A stretch of 64,000 nt of DNA from NCBI GenBank assembly GCA_029891385.1, contig CM057235.1, forward strand, positions 19,461,120-19,525,119, read 5' to 3'. The DNA comes from Erythroxylum novogranatense (taxonomy: Eukaryota > Streptophyta > Magnoliopsida > Malpighiales > Erythroxylaceae). Under the pieces are notes generated by a model. It had not been told where the DNA came from, did no database searches, and worked only from the letters and a program-made list of their open reading frames with translations. This document shows, piece after piece, positions 36,095 through 48,400 of this stretch (positions are counted from its first letter, which is position 1; every line of letters starts with the position of its first letter). The translations under genes were made by a program, and so were the position numbers.

Positions 36095-38542
36095 TTAACG
36101 ATGATGGCTCTTGAGCAGTTCTGTCATCATCTTCTTTAGGTCATTCATCGTCTCCTTGATCTCATTGACTTCAGCACGTAATTTGCTGATTTCAGCTTGT
36201 GAGTCCAACGGTAATGATGATTGATCAGTATCTGCTGAGGGAGCAGTGAACGAAATTGTCATAGTATAAGCATCAGAGGTAGGAATGTATTCATCATTGA
36301 TCTCAATAGTTGGTGGACGAATAAATGTATCAGCTTTAGGAAGATCTAAGTCAAACGGGGCAAGTAGCATCAGCAACTGTCTTCCTTGCAGGGGTATGCC
36401 TTCAGCTTCAATAGACAATGTATCAGTTAAGGGCCTGATACGCAAAACTGTCTGGACAAGGGATTCAATAAACGTCCCTGTGATTATTCTTCCTCCCACT
36501 GGACAGTCTTCATACTTGTTCGTATAACTACAACTAGCTCTGGCTTTATCTTCATTTGAAGTGCATGTAGCATCAATTTTACGCACTTCTTCTTCTATTT
36601 GATCTGCGGACAGATCATCACTAATTTCTTCCTCAGGAAATAGCTTTGACTTCCCTTTAGTCAAATTCAAAGGATATCTTGGCTGAATATCCAATGCAAC
36701 CTTTATTTCCGTCTTTTCTGTGATCAGATAAATAGAACACGGACGAGAAGACATTTTGGTAGGGTATGACTTTTTAGCAGCATCCCTTAGAACATCGTAG
36801 AACATCTTTTCATCTTCTTTCATGATGTCCCATGTGTCACTATTTATCGACATAGGTTTTACAACAGCCACTATCTTCTTCATTGGTTGACTACCGATGG
36901 CAGTGGCAATCTTCTTCCTGGTAACAACTTCAATCATTCTGATCTTCAGCTTATGTTTTCTCAAAAACTTATAATAGTTGTATACCATCAGACAAGGTTC
37001 ATCATTATCCAAGTCTGAATCTGCTGTTGCCTCTGGTTGAGCTTCAATAGGATTCTCTTGAACTAGGCTTTGCTCCACTGGTTCCTCCTGTTGAGCAATG
37101 GGGATTTCCTGAACTCTGCTTTGCTCAGTTTCTTTTTCTTTTTGAGCAGCATCAGAGGTTTCTTGCTTTCGACTAACCTCCTCAGCAGTTGAGACGGTCT
37201 TCTTCTGACTAATCTTCTTAGTCTTGTCTTATGCTTCAGTCAGTCTTGAAGATTTCTGTACTTGAGATTTTTCTCTATCAACTTCTGATTTTCTCTTCTT
37301 TTCAGTTTCTTTGGCTTTTTTGGCTGTATCCTCTTCCAAAATAGAAACTAAAGATCTTGTCGCTTTAGGTGCATGAGATTGAGAAATTTGTTCCTGACTC
37401 TGTTCTCTGGCATTCTTCTCTTCTTGCTGCCTTAGAGTCCGAATCCTCGGTGATCTCTTTGCCTTCTTTGTAACTTCACTTAAAAGACTTTCTCCTTGTC
37501 TTTTTGGCGCACCTTCTTCTGTCCTTCGAGGTAGACTTGCTTCAATTTGGGGACTCGCATGTTTTATCAACGACCTTCCTGTCATTCTTCTTATTTCATC
37601 CGCAGGCGATCTTATACTCTCTTGAGTTCGGAGACTTGAAGCGGGAGACTTCTTCGATACACGCTCCCCCTCAGTTCTTGTTCTCCTTGAAGAGTCTGTT
37701 TCTTCTTTAATAACTGTCCTCAGACCTATTCGTCGTATGGTGATTGAGTCAATCTTACTTTTCACTGGAACAATACTTCTATTTCCTTTGTGGAGAGGGA
37801 TTCCGGATTCCTTAAAAATCCTTGTAAGAAGCATACCGTAAGGATAGCTATTTGTATCCTTCATCCCCTTAATTATATAGTGAAAAATTAAGAAGGGTAA
37901 ATCGACAGGATTGCGATTCAACAGATAAAATAAGCACTGTTCATCCAGGGTGGTCACCAAATCTCTTGAACCAACTCTGGGTAAAATGCAATTAAACAAA
38001 ATCGCATGGAGAACCCTAGCTTTTGGGATCAGATTCGAAGTCTTCCTCTCCGAAGGGTTATTGGCTCCATATAATTGTCTTCTGACATCTTCTTCTCTCA
38101 TAAGAACCTGGGTCATCCAACCGGCCTTGGTAGACAGAGTCTCACCAACCGATGGACAATCGGTCACCTTCCTTATCAGCTCCTTAGTCACAACAACAGA
38201 TATACCATCTACTGAAGATAACACAGTGTTGTCTACAAGCTGAGCATTCTTCCAAAACTCGAATACCTCATTGGTGTAGACAGGTTCTTGTATCTGAAAG
38301 AAATTTCTCCAACCAGCTCTTTCAATCTCTGGTTCTACGTCCATACCATCATTCCTCAAGGACTCGAAATCCACATGCCTTCCGAAAATCATAGCTGCTT
38401 CCATTGTCTCGTAATCAAACCGCCTCGTAAGCTTTTCGCTCAGGTAAGATGATTGAGAGAATTTGGAAAGCAAGATGAACCGTCTGGTGATGAGAGTAAC
38501 CGCAATGATATTAACTTCAGGCAACTTGAAGGGTCTTATCAC
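36095..38542 (-). pseudogene. Copia B third ORF (envelope-position gene), one internal stop
   Basis: 815 codons in one frame from ATG at 38542 to the stop at 36095, broken only by a TAA at 37229-37231. It lies between pol (stop at 38662) and the polypurine tract, where Sireviruses carry their envelope-like gene. The N-terminal half (about residues 50-270) has ERAGWRNFFQIQEPVYTNEVFEFW, SVDGISVVVTKELIRKV and LIFHYIIKGMKDTNSYPYG. This order is like the 'putative plant transposon protein' (Transposase_32-type) domain of plant retrotransposon-derived proteins. Then comes a highly basic Ser/Arg/Lys/Glu-rich stretch (about 290-440), an acidic-mixed middle, and a C-terminal coiled-coil-like heptad segment ending in MMTELLKSHHR. 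I see no signal peptide or clear membrane anchor. Function unknown. Confidence 0.8.
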
Positions 38543-38661
38543 GCGTATTCTAGAATCATAGGGATTCTAAAGATCGTGAGGCGTTCCCTCCAAAACTTCC
38601 TTGTCAGAGAAGTTACCAGCTGTAACTCACTATTCCTGACGTCGTTAGTTTTGACGTCCGT

Positions 38662-41600
38662 TTAGCCTGACTGTTCGCTTAACATGACCATGTTAAGGTT
38701 GCGTCTGATCTTCTGGAACCGTTCTTCACTTAATGGTTTGGTGAAGATGTCTGCCCACTGAGACTTTGTTTCGATGAACTGTAGACGCACCACCTTTCTC
38801 TGAACATAATCTCTCAGGAAGTGATGTCTAACTTCGATGTGCTTCACTCTAGAATGCTGAATCGGATTCTTTGACAGATTAATTGCACTTGTGTTGTCGC
38901 AGTAGATTGGAATCTCCTCTTCTTGAACTGAATAATCTTCAAGTTGATATTTGATCCACAACGTCTGTGAACAACAGCTTGGGGCTGACATATACTCTGC
39001 TTCGGCAGTTGATAGAGCTATCGAGCTTTGTCTCTTGCTTGACCAGGAAACTAAGTTTGTGCCAAGAAAGTGACATCCTCCACTTGTGCTCTTCCTTTCA
39101 ATTCTATCTCCGGCATAGTCCGCATCGCAATATCCGATTAACCTGAAATCTCTACCTTTCTCAAACATCAAGCAAAGATTAGTGGTACCTGCAAGATATC
39201 TCATAATTCTTTTAACAGCGATAAAATGAGACTCTTTAGGATCGGCCTGAAACCTTGCACACAAGCATACACTGAACAAAATATCAGGTCTACTTGTCAG
39301 AAGATACAAGAAAGAACCGATCATCCTCTATATGTGGTTTGATCCACCTTCTTACCAAGTTCATCTTTCGACAAAAGGTTTGAAGGGTGCATCAGAGTCG
39401 TCATAGGCTTCACATTATTCATATCAAACTTGAGCAACAATTTTTTCACGTACTTTTGTTGATGAATAAAAATTTTCTCTTCGGTTTGCTTAACTTGCAA
39501 CCCAAGAAAGAACTTTAATTCACCCATCATGCTCATTTCAAACTCTTTCTTCATTAGACTCTCAAACTTCATGCATAACATGTTCAAGTAGCACCAAAAA
39601 TAATATCATCAACGAATCAACTAAAATAAAATCATTCTGAAAATTTTTCCTAAAGAGCGTCTTATCAACTTGACCTCTACTAAAACCATTTTCTAAAAGA
39701 AAAGTACTCAGACGATCATACCAAGCTCTAGGAGCTTGCTTCAGGCCGTATAAGACTTTATGAAGTCTATAGACATGGTATGAATTCCTAATATCCTCGA
39801 AACCAGGTGGTTTCTTAACATACACCTCTTCGTCTATAAAACCATTCAGAAAGGCACTCTTCACATCCATCTGAAATAGCTTTATATCATGACAGACCGC
39901 ATATGCCAACAATATCCTAATGGCTTCAAATCTTGCTACTGGAGCATACGTCTCATTGTAGTCTATTCCTTCTTGCTGATTATAGCCTTGTGCTACTAAT
40001 CTAGCCTTATTTCGACTCACTCTTCCTGATTCGTCTAACTTATTCTTAAAGACCCATCTGGTTCCTATGATGGATTTCTTAGGGGGTTTCGGAACTAAGG
40101 ACCACACATTATTCCTAGTAAATTGATTCAGCTCCTCTTGCATGACTAACACCCAAGCTTCGTCTCAAAGAGCTTCCTCAACCTTCTTAGGTTATATTTT
40201 AGAGATAAAAGCCACATTAGCTTCTCTTCTGAATCTGGACCTTGTCCTAACTCCTTCTGAGGTCTCTCCGATAATCAACTCTTCTGGATGAAAATTTTTA
40301 TATTTCCAGTCTCTTTTCAGTCTGATGGTTTCTGGAATATCTTCAACTTTATCTACTTGAGTACCTGGTGCTGCATTTTCTATTGTGTCGTCTAAGTTCT
40401 TTGAAGGACCTTCACTTTCCATGTCATCTTCCTTATGAGGTTGGGAACTATCATCAAATTTGACATGGATGGTCTCCTCAACTGTCTTTGAAGTAAGGTT
40501 GTACACCCGAAATGCCTTAGACGAAGATGAGTAGCCTAGAAAGATTCCTGGATAGGTCTTTGAATCGAATTTATCCAACAACTCCTTTGTATTCAGAATA
40601 GAGCATTTGCACCCAAATGGATGAAAGTAAGATATATTTTGTCTTCTTCCATTCCATAACTCATAGGGAGTCTTCTTCAACATGGGTCGCAACAGAATTC
40701 TATTCTGAATAAAGCATGCTGTATTCACCGCTTCTGCCCAGAAGTACTTAGGAAGATTCATCTCACATAGCATGGTCCTTGCCATCTCTTGAATCGTCCT
40801 GTTCTTCCTTTCAACAACTCCATTCTGTTGTGGAGTCCTGGGAGCAGAGAAATTGTGGAAAATTCCATTCTCCTCACAGAATAACCTAAACTTCTCATTC
40901 TCAAATTCTCCACCATGGTCACTCCTGATACTGGTTATAGACACTCCTTTTTCATTCTGTAACTTTCTGGATAAGGTCCTAAAGCACTTAAAAGATCCAT
41001 CTTTGTGTGATAAAAACAATATCCAACAAAATCAAGTAAAGTCATCAACAATAACAAGTCCATATTTCTTTCCCCCAAGACTTATTGTCCTTGTTGGACC
41101 AAATAAATCCATATGTAACAACTCCAAAGGTCTGGATGATGTTACAAAATTTTTAGAAGAAAAACAGGTTTTAACTTGTTTTCCTTTCAAACAATTTTCA
41201 CAGAAAATCACTTTGTCAAAACTTATTTTCGGCAATCTTCTTACCAAATCATGTTTTGCCAACTTTAAAATATGTTTAAAAGAGACATGACTTAGCTTTT
41301 TATGCCAGATTAGTCTTTCTTCTTCGGAAGATAGAAAACATGAAATATTTTGACTTTGAAAATCTTCTAAATCAATTTTGTAAAGATTGTTTCTTCTCTT
41401 GGCAGAGAAAAGTATAGACCCATCTTTGTTTCTGACTTCACAAAGATTTTGATTGAAAGTGACTGTGAAACCAAAATCACACAATTGACTGACGCTAATC
41501 AAGTTATGCTTCAGAACATCAACAAGCAGTACATTATTTATGCATGCAAAGGAATCTTTACCTATTTTATCGATTCCAATAATCTTGCCCAGTTGGTTGT

Positions 41601-41720
41601 CTCCGAAAGTTACCGATCCTCCCTTCTTATACTGAAGGTCTAGGAACATAGACCTTTTTTCCGTCATATGTTGCGAGCATCCACTGTCTAAATACCAATG
41701 GTGCTTGCCGTATTTTTCAA
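38662..41720 (-). pseudogene. Copia B pol (protease, integrase, RT, RNase H), broken
   Basis: Order on the minus strand: protease with WYLDSGCSQHMT at about 41690-41650; GAG-pre-integrase to 41280 with H...H...C..C (HKKLSHVSFKH ... CENCLKGK); integrase core with D (LLHMDLFGP), D (IRSDHGGEFEN) and E (PQQNGVVERKNRT); RT from 40150; RNase H 39324-38662 with GYCDADYAGD, EAEY and the last Asp in KHIEVRHHFLRD. Lesions: TGA just after IVDDFT (about 41032), a TGA near 40165, a small deletion near 39618 that destroys the YVDD catalytic box, and a compensating shift near 39330. The frame is otherwise continuous with a pol start in the +1 frame relative to gag. Confidence 0.9.
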
Positions 41721-43331
41721 GGAAGGATATCTGCAGGAGAAATAATTTTATTTTTTGGTACCCAAATTCTCTTGGGTCCTTTATGGTTAGTAGTATGCAT
41801 ATAACTAGAATGTTGATTAAAACGTGATTTATTATTGTTTCTCTTTTGAACGAAATATTTTTTATGAGACTGAGTCTTGTTACCTGAAAACCCTAATCCG
41901 GTTTTATCACTCGGATGTCTACAGTTTTCAAGCATTTCATTCATTTTCTTAGTGCTCTCTGTGAAAGTGGCTAAATCAGCTGACAGATTCTTAATTCTTA
42001 GTTTAAGCTGATTAATCTCTTTTGATCTGTCTATGACTTTATTTTTTTCCTCTAATTGCTTCTTTAGACAGACATTCTCTCTCTCTATTACTTCAGTATG
42101 TCTAATATTTTCTGCATACTTTTTCTTTAACAATTTGTACTGTTTCAGAATAGCATGAGAATCTTCTAACAATTCTGAGTAGGCATCATGCAAATTATCG
42201 TAGTCAGATTGTACCTCCTCATCACTATCTTTCTCGGCTACTAGGCAGATGTTTGCATGTTCAGACGACTCGGAACCTGTATCTGATTCTGATGAATCTA
42301 GGTCCTCCCACGTTGCCATCATGCTTTTCTTGCCTTCTTTACTCTTCTTTGGTTTCTTTTTAAGAGTAGGACATTCGGACTTATAGTGTCCAGGCTGATT
42401 GCACTCGTAGCAGATGACAGATGACTTCTCTGGCTTAGCTTCATCTTTGACATTCTTCTCGAAAGTCTGATTTGCTCTGGACTTCTTCTTCCACATGCGT
42501 CTTATCTTTCTAGAGAAGAAAGATAACTCGTCGTCTTCATCACTTGACTCAGATCGATTGGTCGGAGTCGTCATCCTTTGATTCTTCAATCTTTAACGCT
42601 TTTGATGATTTCCTCTGTCTTTGAGTCTTGTGATTCTTATGTCCGGCCTTCAGCGCTATCGACTTGTCCCATTTGGGCTTGTCTTCAGCATCGAGTTCGA
42701 CTTTATGAATCTTCAGGGATCTAAGCAACTCCTCAAGCTTCAGTACGCTCAAATCTTTGGCTTTTTGCACCGCAGTAACTTTAGGTCTCCACCTCTTTGG
42801 AAGACTTCTTAAGATCTTTCGAACATGATCTTGATTATTGTACATCCTTCCAAGAGCTTTCAATCCATTGACAATTGTTTGAAATCTTCCAAACATTTGA
42901 TCAATAGATTCTTCATCTTTCATCCTGAAAAGTTCATACTGGTGCACAAGAATACTTATCTTGGATTCTTTAACTTGACTTGTCCCTTCGTGAGCAATGG
43001 ACAATGTATCCCACATCTCCTTCGCGGTGTCGCATCCGTGAACTTTGTCATACTCGCTCCTACTTAGGGCACACGTCAAGAAGAACTTCGCCTTTGAGTT
43101 CAGTTGTATCCTCGCCTTTTGATCAGCCGTCCATCTGACTCGTGGAATGGTACTGCCATCTTCATCTACTGGTGTATAAGGTCCGTTCTCTATTACGTCC
43201 CAAAGGTCGACATGAGTAGATTCTATGAATAGTCGCATCCTATCTTTCCAGTAATGATAATCTTCTTCGTTGAATGCTGGAGGTCTAGTGACTGAGGCTC
43301 CTTCTGCGATTTATACATGTGATTCCGCCAT
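41717..43331 (-). pseudogene. Copia B gag, broken
   Basis: Starts at the ATG at 43331 (MAESHV), but the next codon is TAA, where Copia A has Tyr. Domains: a UBN2-type N-terminal gag with YHYWKDRMRLFIES; a middle helical part; zinc knuckle CYECNQPGHYKSEC; an acidic Ser-rich patch; a coiled coil (ILKQYKLLKKKYAEN); and a basic end with RIWVPKNKIISPADILP. A frameshift lies near 42580 in the acidic Asp/Ser stretch. The gag frame stops at 41717, after the pol frame has already opened. Confidence 0.88.
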
Positions 43332-43371
43332 TATCTTTGATCCACACTTTGCTAAAGTGATCCTTGGATAT

Positions 43372-43386
43372 CAGGCTCTGATACCA
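43372..43386 (-). other. Copia B primer binding site
   Basis: The minus strand reads TGGTATCAGAGCCTG two bases after the LTR end, complementary to the 3' end of initiator methionine tRNA as in other Sireviruses. Confidence 0.88.
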
Positions 43387-43388
43387 AT

Positions 43389-44444
43389 TGAAGTGAATCA
43401 CACGTTAATATAATACTTATGAAACGATATAGAATGCACGAGAATGGGGGGGGTTGAATTGTGTATTTCCCTTTTTAAAAATTCTTTTAAAACCGTTTGT
43501 TAGAAATAAAATTCTTTTATAGAATTTCTGATAGATTCTACGTAATCAAAATCTTCGAAAAACTTTGTTTACGAACTAAGTAATAATAAAAACTTGAATC
43601 TAAAATAGAGATAAATTGAGAGTGGTTGACACAGCAATTTATCCTGGTTCACCCCAAACCGTGGGCTACGTCCAGTCCTCAGAGTTACTTCTGAGATTTT
43701 CACTATCTCTTTCAACGTTACAAGTATTATTTTGCCCGAGCCTCTTCAGGTATCTACAATCAGTATTCTTTTACACTTAGCCTCTGCAGGCTATCTGCAC
43801 TACTTTTTCTCAGAAAAGTGTTTGCACACTTGTTACAGTAAAATAGCTCTCAGCTAATTTGAACAGAATGCTTTTTTGCTAACTTTTGTCTTGTGTAACT
43901 TTTTCTTCTAACTTTGCAATCTTCGACTTCGACTTGTATATATAGCCTTCATCTCCAACTGCTTCTTGATTCTTGTTTCTTGAATCTTTAAAGAAACGGT
44001 TATTCAGTTGAGTTCTGTAACTAACTCGAACTGACTCCTTCGTCTTCTTTTCGAATTCCGCATATGTTTTTCTTCGTCTGTATTTTTATCGTTGCGTATA
44101 CTTCGCGTCTGCGTCGTTTTTTACTTCGTGCGGTTCCGCTTTTACTTCGCTCGCTCTCTACTTTTACTATTTCGCGTCTTCGTCTGCTTTATTATTCACA
44201 TCTGCGTCTGCGTCTGCTTTGCTTAGCGTCTGCGTCTGCGTTCGTTCGTCTGTGTTTCTTCGTCTTTGTGACTTCGTCTGTATGTTTGACTTCGTCTGTA
44301 TGACTTCTTCTGTATGTCTGACTTCTGTATGACTTCTTCTGTATGACTTCGTTTGTCTGACTTCTTCTGTATTGCTTTTCTTTTTATTGATTCTCTTTGT
44401 TATACATCAAAATCATGTCTAAGTAAAGTCATTTGGTCTTAACA
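43389..44444 (-). repeat. Copia B 5' LTR
   Basis: Partner of 34784-35859. It is mostly near-identical, but an 80-bp stretch at about 44090-44170 differs strongly. It also carries a longer G run near 43445. Confidence 0.93.
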
Positions 44445-44449
44445 CATCC
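44445..44449. repeat. Target-site duplication of Copia B, right copy (CATCC)
   Basis: Identical to 34779-34783. Confidence 0.92.
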
Positions 44450-45462
44450 CTCAAGGCATCATAAAAATTCTTTTCATCTTCACTCAGTAGATGCCATGTC
44501 TCACTATTTATCGAAATAGGTTGTAGGACAGCCTTCACCTTCCTTCTTGGTTGATCACAGATGGCAATTGTAGTACTCCTCTTGGTCACAAATTCAACCA
44601 GTCTGATCTCCAACTTATCCTTTCTAAAAAATTCAGAATAGTTGTATATAACCAGAATAAGTTCATCAGATGTTTCCTGTGGTATCTGTACCAAGCTTAA
44701 ATCTGTTGTTGCCTCTTGTTGAACAGCAATAGGAGTAAATTGCACTAAGCTAGACTCAATTTGCTTTTCCTTTTGAGCAGCATCGATAGTATCCTTCTTT
44801 TGACTAACCTCCTCAGCAGTATTCACATTCTTCTTTCGACTAATTACTTCAGTCTTCTCTACTACCTTAATCAGTATCGGAGTTTTCTGAACTTGAGATT
44901 TCTACTTCTCAACCTCCGACTTCCTCTTCTTCTCTGTCTCCTTAGCCTGTTTGGCTGAGTCTTCTTGTACGATTGAGACAAGAGATCTTGTTGCCTTTGG
45001 TGTGCGAGATTCAAAGATTTCTTCCTGACTCTGTTCTCTGGCTCTCTTCTCTTCTTGTTGTCTCAGAGTACGAATCCTAGGTGATCTCCTCGCCTTCTTA
45101 GAAATTTCACCCAGAAGATTCTCCCCTGTTCTTTTCAACACACCTTCGTCCGTCCTCCGAACTAGGCTAACTTCTCTTTGAGAACTTGCCTGTTTTATCA
45201 AAGGTCTTCCAGACAATTTTCTTCTTTCATCTATGGGCATTCTCATACTTACTTGAGATTTCGAACTTGTAGCGGGAGACTTCTTCAGTAACCGCTCCCC
45301 CTCAGTTCTAGCTTTCTTCGTAGAATCTGCTTCTTCTTTTACCACCACCTTCAAGCCCATTCTTCTTATTGTATCTGAGTTAATAAAACTCTTGATTGAT
45401 ATCGTCCTTCTGATTCCTTGGTGAAGAAGGACTCCAGATTCCCTAAAAATTCTCGTGAGTAG
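44450..45462 (-). pseudogene. Copia A third ORF, middle part
   Basis: Matches residues about 240-500 of the Copia B third ORF: MLLTRIFRESGV at the solo LTR junction, the basic Ser/Arg/Lys-rich region (KKARRSPRIRTLRQQEEKRAREQSQEEI) and NTAEEVSQKKDTIDAAQKEK. It has a stop near 44900. It ends at the Copia B insertion. Confidence 0.87.
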
Positions 45463-45467
45463 CATGT

Positions 45468-48400
45468 TGTAGCATCCCACTCCCGTAAGACCCAAACTCG
45501 ACATAGAGGGTGATATCCGAGCCTGTGCCTTACAAGGGTGGTATGCTAGAGCACTCAATTACAGTTCAAAAACTCAGTAAGACATTTTTATTTTTAAAAA
45601 CAATCACATGTGCATAAATCAGTAAACACTTTGAGCCCGATTTAACACGAAAACATTTCCAATAATACACAAATTCAGTCATAACAGACACTCAACAGTA
45701 TTTAAACCCTCACACACACAAAAATCCATAGGCAAACTTGGGCCCAATGCTACTCTTGACTAATTTTGGTAATCACATTACAATTACAGTATTAGCAAAT
45801 TGGGACCCTCTGCAATAACAGTACTATTCTACAGAAATTGCAGAAATACAAATTTACACAATGACAGAATGATATAAATGCAGACGTGAACTGATCCCGA
45901 TTTCAAACTTTGATTTGTATGCAGTAGACATACTTCCGTTTGTCTAACGGGGTACTCTTCAGTTCCTGAAAAATAGTTACAATTTTGGGTGAGTTTGCAA
46001 ACTTAACGAGAAACCATCATCGACGGTTCACTCAATTCATGCATTACGCAAATAGCGTACAGCATATCACAACATCACATCCAGAATACCATATAGCAAT
46101 TTACAGTTTCTCATGAAATCATAAAATTCATAAATTTCATAAATCAGTTATCACTATTATAACATACACTCTTGCCTATTTTCATTCGCTGAATTCAATC
46201 CATCACAATGTGTATGCAATGCATATGTGACTCTTTCCCATTTTATTACAGTGTTGTGACCGAGCGTTTAAACAGTGTACAGTATTCAGTAGACGCGTCT
46301 AGGGAGTAGGAGAGCCCTCTGGGTATGTACTAACTCCCTTCGAGCTCAGGCTCTTTTTCAGTATCAGTGTTCGAGCTCGAGGCTCCTTTTTTTCAGTATC
46401 AGTGGCGACTCAGGTCACAACTATTATTATCTAAACATGCCTTTATGCATGAATGCATATGTCCCAATTTACATTTACAGCCAGTTTACATTTCCATGCC
46501 CAATTCCCATTCCTTCGGACCTTCGGTCCGGTATTTCAGTCATAATCATTCAAAATTTATTTCATTGAAGCATTCACAAACAGTTACACACAAATAGCAC
46601 TTTAATATCAAGTTCTCAATACTTCGGACACCTATGGTCCGAAATCAATCAAATGCAACACACATAACCCTCCATTATCTCCGCATGGCATAAGCACCTA
46701 ATTTTAAACACACATAGATTGAGGAACCAACTAGGTTACTCACTTGTAACTTCCGAGTGACTGCCTGGAAGTTCCAGCAATATCTGTGGAATATCGTTCC
46801 ATCGGTGCCTCTATAACAGTCAAATAATTTCCCATTACTAAATGCACAATCATAATAATTCAATGATGCACAAGTCTTAAATAAAAGATGTACGATGCAT
46901 GTTCATGACCTTCCCAGCGCTATGTCCCAAATTCCACATTCTTTTGTCAAATTCTAACTTTTCACTCAAATAATGACTCATTTCATTTCAATGGCATATT
47001 ACGGAACTCCATCAATTTCAATTTTAACATTCAGTCAATTTACCAAGTCATACCCACTAGGATATTCTAAAAAAAGACCTCAAAATCAGTGTCACTATTC
47101 TCTAGATCAAAATTCACCCTTTATGCTTAGTTTCTAAAACTCTCAATAGCATTTCCTTAAATTCAGAAATCTCACAATTATACCCCAATTATCAAGAAAC
47201 AACCCTTAGGTTGTAATAGCAATCTAAACCCAACTTTCATTCACAAATTGAGATCTTAAAAACCTGAATTTAAACTTTCTTTCTTTACCTCTATTGTAGA
47301 CCTCTTTCTCTAGATCATAACGAATCAAGAATCACCTCAATTGGAGGTCTACACCATTAGTTATACCCCAAAAACTAAAATCGATCGGTTCAGAAAAATG
47401 GGGCTCGCTGCGACGTCAAGGGGTCGCTTCGCCGCGGCGTGAAAAGACGCTCGCCGTGGCGTCCACACCGCAGCTCGTCGCGGCGTCTACATACATCGCG
47501 GCGTACGCTTGTCGCGACGTCCAATAATCCCCTCGTCGCGACGTGCGGATCGCAGGTCGTCTTCTCTGACTAAATTTCTCAGATTTTTCTCTCTAAAACA
47601 ACCATAACTCCCTATCAACTACCCCAAACTTTCACATTAAACACAATAAATGCATCAAACTCACTAATAAACAACATATAACCAATTTACTTACCAAATC
47701 AAGCTCTCCTTTCGCAAACCTCCGAAAATTCTCTAACCTTTTCATCTTTCTCTAACACCCACGATAATCTCTTCTCCTCACACAACTCATCTTTTCTCCA
47801 AGGTCTAGGGTTGTCTTAACAACAAGGAGAAGCAAGCAAGAAATCACACAAAGAGGAAGAAGAGAACGAGAATCAATCGAAGGAGAAGAAGCATGCCCTA
47901 GGTGAAGGAGAAGGTGATTTGCTGCCAAAGAGGTTTTAGTAACCTTCAAAGGGGAAAGGCCAAAGACTTAGGGCACTAATGTTAATCACATAAACCTTCA
48001 TCAATAAAAACATGCCACATGTCATTTTCCTCACAATACATTTAAATCTCTTTCTCTTTTCAATTTCTTTTCCAGTCCAATTCGTCTCCAAATTTCAATG
48101 GCTCGACATATTAATTTCTAAAATCATATATCTAACTTTCCATGGCCATTGAACAATTATTTCAGTACTATACAATCAATCAGTCTGTCATTCGTAAAAT
48201 TTCCAGTTCGGACATTTTCTCCCGAATTTCCCAGAAAAATTTCTAAGGGTAACTACCAAGTAACAATCACTCTAAAACAGTTCCAATTCCAATTCTCAAG
48301 CACATTTATCTTAGAAATCACAGAACACATCATATTCACAATAAATGCCGGGAATTGTCATGAATACATGAACCTATATGTGAATGTGCAAAATGTCTCA

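Larger units (their letters stand above)
34784..44444 (-). mobile_element. Copia B: Sirevirus LTR retrotransposon inserted in Copia A
   Basis: A 9.66-kb element with LTRs of 1076 and 1056 bp and a perfect CATCC duplication. Minus orientation: 5' LTR 43389-44444, primer binding site, gag, pol, third ORF, polypurine tract, 3' LTR 34784-35859. It is closely related to Copia A in gag, pol and third ORF, but its LTRs differ clearly in sequence and length, so it belongs to a sister family or subfamily. It carries few lesions: a stop near the start of gag, one gag frameshift, two stops and two frameshifts in pol, one stop in the third ORF. Because it sits inside A, it is the younger insertion. Confidence 0.93.

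Noticed and set aside
47752..47949. 65-codon minus-strand frame inside the solo LTR
   Set aside because: LTR sequence without recognisable domain; chance frame.
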